This document shows positions 24,602 to 34,199 of a DNA stretch of 64,000 nucleotides, in pieces. Both the position numbers and the translations under genes were made by a program. Source of the DNA: Parapristionchus giblindavisi (lineage: Eukaryota; Nematoda; Chromadorea; Rhabditida; Diplogasteridae); NCBI GenBank assembly GCA_943737045.1, contig CALSFV010000240.1, positions 790,001 to 854,000 on the forward strand, written 5' to 3'. Below the pieces are notes generated by a model that had not been told where the DNA came from, ran no database searches, and saw only the letters and a list, made by a program, of their open reading frames with translations. How positions within the stretch are numbered: the first letter of the stretch is position 1; each line of letters starts with the position of its first letter.

Positions 24602-24888
24602 AGATGGGGACCCACGAGTTTTTTCGTAATAAGACTGTTCGGATAGTATGATAGAGATTCATCACACGAATCGAAAGACATATCTGATATTGATTCCCGA
24701 TATGTTTAAAGCTCACTATGAGCATTGAAAGTACAACTTTCAAGGCATGTAGAGAGTGCTCATCGAATTTGCATACTTTCTCTCTCATTTTCTCATTATC
24801 CCTTACGCCAATTACCATATAATATAAACAATAGCCAGCATGCTTATCGTGGCGGGAGTCAGTCATGCCAGCTCATGGGTCCCCTTCT
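24602..24888. mobile_element. TTAA-flanked MITE (287 bp)
   Basis: Ends AGATGGGGACCCACGAG and CTCATGGGTCCCCTTCT are imperfect inverted repeats. TTAA occurs at 24598-24601 and 24889-24892. The paralogous position near 43588 reads CTCTATTAAAGTTGGC with a single TTAA and no element, so the insertion postdates the segmental duplication or was precisely lost. The 96-codon minus-strand frame inside is not a gene. Confidence 0.9.
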
Positions 24889-25469
24889 TTAAAGTTGGCT
24901 AAATTTTTATTTATGTATTTTTGTTACTTCGTTGTCAGATAAAATACTCGATAATATCCAAAGAAACAAGAAAGGTAGCTTTTAACGAAGGTAAGATGAT
25001 GAAGCGGAAGGGAATGTATAATAATATTCACCCGGATTCAGTCCAATGCTATTTCCATTGATGAAAAATGTTCACTCATTGCATAAGCAATATTTATGTT
25101 TTTTTTTCTGATTTGAAAAAAAGTTCGAAATTTCTGTAGATAGCATATCGAGTTCAGTGCATAATTAGTTCTTCTTGTAAGATGTGTTTAACGTGGCATT
25201 CGCAAGAATTGGTAAAATAGTGAAGCAACGATGAAATTACCTTTTTGAGAATCATGGCAACTCTATTTCAATGAAAAAACTACCTTGGAGAATCAATTTT
25301 TGGACAAATTGTCGGTTATACGAATTTCGTTTCAATACTGCTGCGACATTTTTATAATGAAGAAATTAAATAAGTTGAATAAATTCACATATTTTCCGCC
25401 ATGGGATGTCATATCGTTCATAATTTGTATATGGATTGATACAGATTAAGGAATAAATTGGGGAGAGAA

Positions 25470-25471
25470 TA

Positions 25472-25523
<52 letters not shown>
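25470..25523. repeat. (GA)n microsatellite
   Basis: Pure GA dinucleotides. The same site in the duplicate (44164-44240) is longer and interrupted by GGGAGA units. The sequence right of the array differs between units: unit 1 has a fragment of the b3-disrupting element (25530-25625), while unit 2 has about 800 bp of unique sequence. Confidence 0.95.
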
Positions 25524-25524
<1 letters not shown>

Positions 25525-25529
25525 AAGGC

Positions 25530-25625
25530 ACATTAGCTCTATAACACGGATCTCCTGTAAAAGTGTATGAAACCGTTCGACAGCAAAAAAATTTGTCCTC
25601 CGATTTTATCGATAGTTATCTAATA
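25530..25625 (+). mobile_element. Terminal fragment of the foldback found in b3
   Basis: TATAACACGGATCTCCTGTA followed by AAAGTGTATGAAACCGTTCG matches the end of the element at 54838 for about 90 bp. Only one end is present. Confidence 0.6.
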
Positions 25626-25694
25626 GATTAGTGTAAGATTCTCGGCAACTACGTTCTGTTCAAAAGTCAAAAAACGAAAATTATTGTCTTCGTT

Positions 25695-25892
25695 TTGCAC
25701 ACTCTCTTGCGTTTTTTTCTTTTCGAGCCCTTTGACCATCGCCTTGATTCCGTGGTCGATTCTCTGGAAGATCTTTCCAGCATTGAAATTTCAAAGATTG
25801 TTAAACAATGGAGGATCGATATTCGTGAGGTTTGTGAATTCATGCATGATTGTCCCTCTCTCTCATTTGCTATGATAAAAATAAATAAATAA
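25695..25892 (+). pseudogene. Possible orphan exon, duplicated
   Basis: One frame reads FEPFDHRLDSVVDSLEDLSS, then IEISKIVKQWRIDIREVCEF, ending MIKINK. It is amphipathic and helix-like, and unlike the low-complexity frames elsewhere. In the duplicate (45102-45323) an 8-bp change shifts the frame after SLEDLS, so one copy at least is broken. I do not recognise the family, and no clean acceptor precedes it. Confidence 0.3.
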
Positions 25893-27089
25893 TAAGAATA
25901 TGAATAGTTGGATAATTCATGGAAAGATTTAAAGTTCTTCAGTAGATCGGATTTTCACGAAAAATGTCGAATAATTTTTGTGTGAAAATGTTGAAATCAT
26001 CAGTAGCCTGCAATGGCAGCAAAAATACTGCATATATGCATTTTCAAATTAAAATATAGCCCTGAAAACATATTAATGTATTTTTTCAAATTCAATCAAT
26101 AAAATGTTCAATTATCGTGAAATGAGTGAAATTATTGTGTGAAATTACTGTAAGTGGAAAAGTCAAATGATTTAATGCAGCCTGTTCTGGTTTTGGTTTT
26201 GTGTATCGTTTACTCTATTTTTATCCTTTGTAATTAACAATTTCTGTATCGATTCTCATCTAAATGTTTACGTGAGACTGTGCTCATATGAGTTGTCTAC
26301 CATATTCCCCGCATATTGCGATTATTGCTCTTCGAACTTCGCGTGAAATATCATATGAAATACTTGTTTCCCTCAATTTACTTACTGCTTCTTCTTCCTA
26401 TATCTCCCTTTTCCATGCCTATTCCTTATTATTGTCATTGCCTATTCATTCAAAGGGGGGCGTGATGTCTTTATACGAACAAGAGCCTGTTTTCTTTATT
26501 CCTTTCTGATTTCGCAAACAATCTTCTTGACTGATTTTGTTACTTGATTATTGTGATGCATCGTGCTGTCTAAATGCTGTCAACTGTCACTGGAAGTATA
26601 GTTGGCAGCACTCTCATAGTGTGTTCTTGGCACCATGCCAAGAGAACGTCTCATAGTCTCTCGTAGCGCACATTGAAGACGTCATTCATTATTGAAGTGA
26701 CCGAAGAAGCCTGAGAAGTGTTAGTTTCTTTATTGATTGTTGTATTCATTCGTTGACAACGTAATAATGCGCGAAGAACTTTATGAATACCATTTTATAG
26801 TCAGGTGCAAGTTGAAGACTAGATGTGACACGATCACAATGAAGTGCTTTCCATTCTGTGTAGAGGGAAAGAAGGAGGAATATGAAAAGAAAGGAGAAAA
26901 GGATCCTGAAGTATTATTTTGTTGCAATCATGAGTAAGTTTACACTACAAACATTATTTCATGTATCTCTTACCTTGCAATACTAATGAAAGTACCTTTA
27001 GTATTATTCAATATTTTCGAATTTTGCATTATTGATTTACAGTATGTTGTTATATTGTGTAATGCAAGGTTGCTTTCACTGAAGTTTTA

Positions 27090-27505
27090 CAAGGGAAGTC
27101 TTTTTAGTCTCAGTGAGACTTTTGAACAAGAGTATTTTTCCTGGATAGGTATAGGAAAAATATGATAGGAGCCAAAAAATTAGCTGCTGCCGTGCACTTT
27201 CAGATTTTATATAATTATTTTGAATCTTGTAAAATTTTTAAGAAAATGTTGAAAAAATCACAAAACGTAGGCGACAAGCAGTATATGAAATAAGGAGCCC
27301 CTGAAAGAGCCGTGAAAACTTAGCGGCGTCAAAAATAATGCATGCGCACTTGAAAATTGCATTTTCACAAAATTAAAATTAATTATAAAAAATCTGAGTG
27401 CATGACAGCAGCTAAATTTTTGGCTCCCATCATATTTAACCTATACCTATCGAGGAAAAATACTCTTATCCAAAAGTCTCACTGAGACTAAAAAGACTTC
27501 CCTTG
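27090..27505. mobile_element. PIF/Harbinger-like MITE (416 bp)
   Basis: Long inverted ends CAAGGGAAGTCTTTTTAGTC/GACTAAAAAGACTTCCCTTG with a 3-bp TTA duplication (27087-27089, 27506-27508). The duplicate unit at 48061 reads AGTTTTAGATCATTG with no element. TTA/TAA three-base duplication is the PIF/Harbinger signature. Confidence 0.85.
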
Positions 27506-27526
27506 TTAGATCATTGACTATGGGAG

Positions 27527-27720
27527 CATACATGGGCGGGGTACCTGGAGCTCGATTCTACAGGGGGTATTCGAACGAAAAAAGGTTAATTTTACAGGGG
27601 GCTTTCACCATTTTTTTTTCAAAAATTTAACATAAATATCATTGTTTACAGGGGATATTCCACAAATTTTCGAACAATCCTAATCTTACAGGGGCACCCC
27701 CATGTTGGCGCCCATGTATG
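27527..27720. mobile_element. hAT-like MITE, CATACATGGGC family, copy 2
   Basis: Terminal repeats CATACATGGGC/GCCCATGTATG and an 8-bp duplication TATGGGAG (27519-27526, 27721-27728). Loci a2 (32461) and a4 (about 52820) have the uninterrupted exon with TTTGGGGG. The element therefore landed inside coding sequence of the a1/a3 ancestor. Confidence 0.9.
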
Positions 27721-28902
27721 TATGGGAGTTTCACTGAAAAGATGGTTATTATTATAGTTAAGAACAACAACTATCGTGCTATGATTACAGTTCGTATTCA
27801 ACTATACCGACGTTCATGTAATCGGATGAGATTACTGTATCATGGGATGAAAATCAATCGATAACGAATAAGATTGAAGAATATTTAGAATATTTATTCC
27901 TTCAGTGCTGGGTTGGTTTATTGATTAAACTTTGAATTTGAACAAATGATAATCTTTCTAGTGAATTGTCTATGGTGGTGTTTGTACAGAACACTGGTTT
28001 AACTGCAAACTATAGAAGATTACGGTAAGTAGTTCTTCATAAATCGTTGTTTGATTTTTCGAGGCTTCATGGCCATAAGTTCTAGTATTGAGAATTCCAA
28101 GATGCTAAAAATACGGATATACTGATTTAGTTTCAAATGATTGGTTTCAGTTTCCATTGATCAATATTGGATATGAAGATATGGTATATTTTCTTCGTGT
28201 TATTTATCAAGAAATAATGGAGGTATGATGATTTTCAGTTGATCAATCAATACTTTCATATCAATCAATACTTCTTAGATAACAGTGGATACTGTAGAAT
28301 GTCTTCTTGGTCTTGCTGATAGATGGATTGTATGTGATTTAATGAGAGGATGAGATCGATATCTATAGGTTAGAATGTCGATTGATTATTGATTGATTAT
28401 ATTGATTAACCTCAGATGTGATTTTGTGATTTCTTATGTCAATTACCTCTATCTGTCGTGTCTCTTTTATCTTTTTTTTTCTAGGAGAAGCTCTAAAGAA
28501 ACTGCACTATCTGACGAATTTCAAGTTTTTGTGATTATTGATTGATAGATACTACAGTATCTTACTGAAGAAGTGAAGAATTTGTTTATCGATTAGAGAA
28601 AATCGATGAATGGAGAACAATTTTGGCTAATCGATGTTCAATTTTACCCTGTTTGGTTTCACTTTCTTTTAATAATTGTTGTACTTCGATATTGTCGATT
28701 ACATTTTTGTAACTGACCTTTGGTTTGATTCCATTGGTTTATCCATTTTTAGTTTGCTTGTGAACTGTTCCTCTTTATTATTCTTGAATAAATATCGCTG
28801 ACTTTATTATCTTAAAAATCACGCTTACTGAATATCGTTTGTTCGATTTGAATATCACTAATTTTTATATTTCAAATTAAATCTTCATTTACTCTTAAAG
28901 AA

Positions 28903-31488
28903 ATGTCATCGAGCGAACTGGCCAAAGATGATGATCGATTCACTGACAATCATGTTTTTGAATTCATCAATTCTGAATCAATTCGACTCGAGTTGAGGGA
29001 ATATGATGTGAATCGACAACGTCATTGGATCAATTGGTAATACTCTGCTAAAATACGTTATTAGAAGTTAGAAAAATGCATTTTTTTCTGTGAAACTAGA
29101 TGAAACAAATCGATAAAATGCAAAATATTATAGGTGCTTACGCAACAAAGATGGATTTGTCGATGTTCCATTCACGTTTAACATTGAAGTATTTTTGGAG
29201 AAAGTCCCACCCTACGACGTATTTGCTGTTCTTTCGCTTCTTGATGGGTAATTTAATTCATTCTTTCATTATACACTTTATTCGGAACTTCTTTGATTTC
29301 TCTCCCACAATAAAAACGTCTCTGGAAGATCATTGTTACCTTTCTCATTCTGGTTTACTTCTGACCACGGATTAAAAATTTCTTTTATCTTCAGAAACTG
29401 CGAAGATGTTCCATTCTTCGACTGTTTGTTCGATGTGAACTTACAATTGATGAAGACTAATGAAGACAAGTATGTGATATATTTATAAATGAATAATGCA
29501 TTTTATTGTATCTAGTCGTTAAGATTACTTGAGAAAGTATCGAAAGTTGAATATTGATAATTGTAGGTCGGAAGAATCTTTAATCAATGAGTTATCGGCT
29601 AAAGATGTTCATTTCTATGATGGACACATCTCCCCTGTCAAGCTGTTGATTGGGTATGTTTATTCGCTTTTTATGCTCAAAAAACTACTCCGGTTTTGTA
29701 GGGTAAGATTATAGTAAGTAGCGCGCTAAAAGTAACTTACCTTTTACTTACTTTTTTGTTACCGTTTAGCTATTTCGTCTATTTATAGCGTAAAAGTAAG
29801 TAAACAGTAAGTTACTTTTTGCACGCTACTTACTGTAATATTACCCTGCAAAACCAGAGTAGGAAAAGGTGAAGCTTTATTTTTTTTCTTTAGGTGATTG
29901 AAAAAAGAGATAAATATAATCAATATGATAGGTTTAATATTTCGGCCACCCATAGGTCGAAAAGTATGTTACAAAGCACCAAGCCTGACCGCATTTTGAG
30001 CCAAAATTTTCCAAAAAATCGTAAAACCTGACCGCATTTTGAGCCAAATTTGCCAAAAATCGAAAAACCTGACCGCATTTTGAATACCGATAACCTAGCT
30101 ATTCGACCTATGCGGCCACCATTCGATTTTATCTCGATCGTTATGTGACACGCGTGTTATCTGTTATGTACACAGCAAGACTGACATGTTAAAACAAACA
30201 TTTCAAAAACAAAATAATGAAACATAAATTAGACAGGCACTAACTTCATTCGGAGGGGATATTTTGTTATTTGATCCGATCAATACGCTTGACACTTCTG
30301 ATGCAGTCAATGCTATTGTTACTGTAACGGTAGATTATCTTATTATTTCTTTATTTAAATTTTATATATTTTAGATAAAAGAGAAGAGAGGTGTGGTACC
30401 TTATCTTCTAAGCTCGTTCTCTTCTCCATCAAAATTAACTGATCTTAAGATTACTGTAGGAGATACCGTATTCTACGTGAATAAGTCAGTTTGAAATGTT
30501 ATATTTTGGACAAGAATGGGCATAATTTTGTAGATCGATAATCGCAATTAGCTCTCCTGTTTTGTCTTCATTGATTTATCCGGATTCATTAGAAATTGTG
30601 AACGAGGTTAAATACAATTGTTAAAAAAGGTTTTTCACACTATCAGATTTTTATTTAGCTTTTCCTCGAGGATGCTTCCCCTCGTGAATTCGAATTATTA
30701 CTCAAATGTATATATCCTGAGAATGCTGAGGTTATTAATTTTTTAAAAATTTGATTGATGTGCCTTCTAAATTTCAGATCAAGGAAAATGAAGCTTTATC
30801 TATTTTAAACTTGGCTTGCAAGTTCAAAATCGATAATGTTATGTGGAAATGTGTTGAAACCTTGAAGGTAATTATTGATCATTTTTTGTGTGTTATAGTA
30901 AATTTAAGCGAGTTTTGTTATGCTTTTATACAATATTTGAAAGTGTAACAGAGTAGGCTGAAGCAGTCCAATGTAATACTGGAACGCTTATCCAAACTTT
31001 TTACCACTTATGTTTAAACCTCAAATCTACCCATTATAATTCACCCTATTTATCTATCACTTGCTGTCACATTTATTTAATGTAAGATGAATTAAATTAA
31101 ATTAAATTAGACTATGATCAATTTAGGATTATCGTCTGTATTATAATGATCGAGAGAAATATATCATATCCATATTGAATTTTTATGATCGTTATGATCT
31201 TTCTCCCCTGTTCGATAAAGTATTTAATTATATCAAATACAAACCATCGTGCGGTGTTTCTGACATATTATTGGTAAGTATTGCGTTAAAGATTGTGTTA
31301 AACAATTTGAAAAAAAAAAAAAAAAACAAAAAAAAAATCTGTCAATAGTCTCTCAATATATAATAAGTCAATAGTCAGTATATTCAGTAACTCATTTTCT
31401 TCAGAATGTTTCTCCTCGTGTTAAAGGTGCATTGGAAATGCTACTGGAAGAGATGCATGAACTTTATTATGATTCCAACTATCGATAG
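28903..31488 (+). CDS. BTB-domain protein b1 (MATH-BTB-like, bath type)
   Basis: Eleven exons: 28903-29036, 29134-29247, 29395-29469, 29567-29653, 30233-30329, 30375-30484, 30534-30606, 30659-30730, 30778-30867, 31127-31273 and 31405-31488. The product is 360 aa, with phase kept at each junction. A BTB domain spans about 188-285: LTDLKITVGDTVFYVNKS, then SSPVLSSLIYPDS, FELLLKCIYPENAE and ILNLACKFKIDNVMWKCVE. The N-terminal 170 residues are beta-rich, with repeated VPF-x-F/FDV-L-L strands in the place of a MATH domain, but I find no diagnostic MATH motif. In nematodes such proteins are usually substrate adaptors for Cullin-3 ubiquitin ligases and form fast-evolving arrays. Intron 4 carries two MITEs (29688, 29951). 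AATAAA occurs at 31811. Confidence 0.82.
29688..29859. mobile_element. TA-flanked foldback MITE in b1 intron 4
   Basis: Ends CTCCGGTTTTGTAGGGTA and TACCCTGCAAAACCAGAG pair, bordered by TA on each side. Inner arms AGTAAGTAGCGCGC and GCACGCTACTTACT extend the hairpin. The same element is at 50246-50417 in b2, while b3 intron 4 lacks it. Confidence 0.82.
29951..30112. mobile_element. hAT-like MITE (162 bp), CATAGGTCGAA ends
   Basis: Perfect 11-bp inverted ends CATAGGTCGAA/TTCGACCTATG and an 8-bp duplication CGGCCACC (29943-29950, 30113-30120). The paralogue b2 near 50505 reads TTCGGCCACCATTCG, an exact empty site. The interior repeats CTGACCGCATTTTGAGCCAA about three times. Confidence 0.93.
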
Positions 31489-32131
31489 TTCGGATTACGA
31501 TACTTCCGATAATTGTTAGATTTTCCTTTGAAAACCTTTTTTATTCTTGTATTATAATTGTTGTTTAGCTTCTCCATGATTAAAAGAAGCTGTTTGTTCA
31601 TTATTTGTTCTTTGACCTGTTGTTTAGGTCTTTTTGTGATTAGCAATTGTGATTTTGTTATTTGTGATTTTGTGATTTTCTTTTTGTGATTTTGTGATTT
31701 GTGATGTGATTTTAAGTTTCTTATTTAATCGTCCACAAATTTTTGATTCTTACCAATCTTTTTTCATATTTAATGGATGTTGTGTAAATTGTGTTATTTT
31801 TTGCTATACTAATAAATTTCTTTGACTTATTATCAGTATAATCAATAATGAAGATCATTGTTGGGTCCGATTCGTATATCTCAGTTTTTGTAAACGTTTC
31901 CTTATTCTCTATTCTCTCAGAAATGTCATCAAAATTTTCTGATAATAGTGATCAATTCAAATAATGATCAGGAATTTGAATTCGTTGATTCTGAAACGTT
32001 AAAAGCAGAATCCATTTCATATCTCTTGGATTGATCTTTGGATTGATCTTTGATCTTTCGGTGAACGAAGAAACAGGCGAAGTGTTAGTTTCTTTATTTA
32101 TTGATTTGTTCTTTCGATGACAATATAATAA
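31489..32131. other. Intergenic spacer b1-a2
   Basis: Contains the b1 3' flank with AATAAA at 31811 and a run of TTTGTGATTTTGTGATT repeats (31640-31715). A degenerate MATH/BTB start at 31922 (MSSKFSDNSDQFK then stop) resembles the b1 start. A GATCTTTGGATTGATCTTTG cluster lies near 32032. There is no intact gene. Confidence 0.55.
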
Positions 32132-33005
32132 TGTGCGAAGATCTTTATGAATATCATTTTATAGTCAGGTACAAGTTGAAGACTAGATGTGACACGATCA
32201 CAATGAAGTGCTTTCCATTCTGTGTAGAGGGAAAGAAGGAGGAATATGCAAAGAAAGGAGAAAAGGATCCTGAAGTATTACTTTGTTGCAATCATGAGTA
32301 AGTTTACACTACAATTATTATTTCAAGTATCTCTTACCTTGCAATACTAATGAAAGTACCTTTAGTATCTTTCAATATATTCGAATTTTGCATTATTGAT
32401 TCACAGTATGTTGTTATGTTGTGTAATGTAAGGTTGCTTTCACTGATGTTTCAGATCATTGACTTTGGGGGTTTCACTGAAAAGATGGTTATTATTATAG
32501 TTAAGAACAACAATTATCGTGCTATGCTTACAGTTCGTATTCAACTATACCGACGTTCATGTATTCGGATGAGATTACTGTATCATGGGATGAAAATCAA
32601 TCGATAACGAAGAAGATTGAAGAAATCAGAATATTTAGAATATTTATTCCTTCAGTGCTGGGTTGGTTTATTGATTAAACTTTGAATTTGAACAAATGAT
32701 AATCTTTCTAGTGAATTGTCTATGGTGGTGTTTGTACAGAACACTGGTTTAACTGCAAACTATAGAAGATTACGGTAAGTAGTTCTTCATAAATCGATGT
32801 TTGATTTTTCGAGGCTTCATGGCCATAAGTTCTAGTATTGAGAATTCCAAGATGCTAAAAATACGGATATACTGATTTAGTTTCAAGTGATTGGTTTCAG
32901 TTTCCATTAATCAATATTGGATATGAAGAAATGGTATATTTTCTTCGTGCTATTTATCAAGAAATAATGGAGGTATGATGATTTTCAGTTGATCAATCAA
33001 TACTT
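32132..33005 (+). pseudogene. BTB-like locus a2, truncated
   Basis: Same plan as a1: first exon MCEDLYEYHFIVRYKLKTRC from 32132, second block IIDFGGFTEKMVIIIVKNNN from 32456 to stop 32605-32607, then the LSMVVFVQNTG and FPLINIGYEEMVYF blocks. No MITE interrupts it, so it preserves the ancestral exon. It ends at 33005 in the intron before the last BTB helices, at the junction with an inverted b3 remnant, so the terminal exon is lost. Confidence 0.6.
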
Positions 33006-33340
33006 TGATGAATGTTAAAGAAATGAGAATTTAGATTTTAAATGAAGATTCACATTAAAAAAGAATCTACAGTATCGGCGTAAAGTGATGGGAAGCTTTT
33101 TTCCATTTTTTTATAACTTTTGATCCAGGAAAGCAATCAAGCTGACCTTTTGAGCCAATGTACAAAATTTATCAGGGAATATTACCATGATGTGTTGGTG
33201 TAATTAAATTAGTTCATTATTGGATCAAAAGCTATTAAAAAAAAGAAAAAGCGTCCTATCACTTTACGCCGATACTGTATTTTACTTACCGATACCAAGC
33301 AATAAGTTTCCCTCTGTAAACGGTATCTGTGATTACAGTT
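33006..33340 (-). pseudogene. Inverted remnant of a b3-type gene 3' end
   Basis: Read on the minus strand, 33340-33293 matches the end of b3 exon 10 (57172-57219), then a TA-flanked MITE (33070-33277), then intron sequence equal to 60346-60415. In b3 the last two are separated by a 2.9-kb foldback. The remnant shows that unit 1 once had a b3-like gene that was inverted and mostly deleted before that foldback arrived. Confidence 0.78.
33070..33277. mobile_element. Tc1/mariner-type MITE, CAGTATCGGCG family
   Basis: Ends CAGTATCGGCGTAAAGTGAT and ATCACTTTACGCCGATACTG are perfect inverted repeats, with TA on both sides. A second copy is at 57232-57449 in b3. Confidence 0.85.
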
Positions 33341-34199
33341 CCGATTACGATAGTTCATAGTATCGATGGTTCGATGTTTTCTTTCGAAAACGTCATTCTT
33401 TGAATATATTAATTGTTATTTAGTGACTCCATGATTACAAAAAAGCTGTTTGTTCATTGTTTTCCTGTTCAGGACGTATTATGATGATTATGCAGATATA
33501 CCTTATCAGTTTCGTGCAATACAGTGATGGTCTTATTATTTCATAATTTGTCTATTTTTACGAAAAAAATCAATTGTAATTTATATTTTCCGTAACCATT
33601 GTTTTGTTTCTCCGTATTTTGAAGCGTATATCACTGTGTCTTCATTTTTGTTGTTAGGTTGGGAAGTTGTCAGTGATATATCATTTTTTTGTACATTTTT
33701 TTCTTACTTTGCTATACTTGAATAAAGTCCTGGCTGTATCTTCTTTGAAATGAATCCTGAGGATCGTTGCTTCGTTCGATTCGAATATCTATCATTGCTT
33801 GTCCTGATTCCTCATTTTGTCTTATTAAGATTGGCTATTCGCGTTGCGGGTTGCGGGCCCGCAATGGCTCGTAAAATCATTGCGGATCGCCCCCCCCCCT
33901 CCCCTTCCTGACTTTGAGGAGGGGGGGGAGGTGATTGCGGGCATTTTACGAGCCATTCGTCTCCACAGTATTCTACTCACGACAAAAAAACTTTGAAAGC
34001 CAGAAAGAGTGTCAAACCTAAAATAATTTTTTTTTTCAATAAAGACAATTTCATGAGTCTATGCACATTCTGATTGTGGTGTGGGTACAGTAATTTTACG
34101 TGTGGAGCTATGCTGTCTGGCTTTCCAAGCTAAGAGAACACTGTGTCTCCCGAATAGCCACAGCTCTATGTCTTATATTTACTTGACTCATTGTCAGTT
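33341..34199. other. Spacer upstream of c1, with GC-rich MITE
   Basis: Sequence shared with 60760-61397. It includes an inverted-repeat element at 33833-34159 (ends GGCTATTCG/CGAATAGCC) with a G/C-rich hairpin core GTAAAATCATTGCGG...GGCATTTTAC. The equivalent at 61244-61359 is much shorter. AATAAA occurs at 33721. No coding exon is seen. Confidence 0.55.

Larger units (their letters stand above)
26767..28353 (+). pseudogene. BTB-like locus a1, interrupted by two MITEs
   Basis: The first exon (26767 to about 26934, donor ATGA|GTAAGT) encodes MREELYEYHFIVRCKLKTRC and FCVEGKKEEYEKKGEKDPEV. Later blocks encode GSFTEKMVIIIVKNNNYRA (27728-27861), LSMVVFVQNTGLTANYRR (about 27962-28024) and INIGYEDMVYFLRVIYQEIM (28151-28223). 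The last reads ITVDTVECLLGLADRWIVCD (28279-28353), the helix pair that closes a BTB fold. Phases between the middle blocks do not join cleanly, and the last helix stops early. A PIF-like MITE replaces the intron end before the second block, and a hAT-like MITE splits that block. It is probably a decaying MATH-BTB relative. AATAAA occurs at 28787. Confidence 0.55.
24400..33005. repeat. Segmental duplication, unit 1
   Basis: The stretch from GTAGCGGCCGAAACACCATA (24413) to GATCAATCAATACTTT (33005) is nearly identical by eye to 43400-53353 apart from discrete insertions and deletions. It carries loci a1, b1 and a2. Homology continues upstream into FB copies D and F and tail sequence, so the duplicated block may reach 11-12 kb. 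At 33006 unit 1 switches to an inverted remnant of the b3 gene 3' end. Confidence 0.85.

Noticed and set aside
26737..26766. Earlier start for locus a1
   Set aside because: The upstream codon is TTG, not ATG; the first ATG at 26767 is aligned in all four a-loci.
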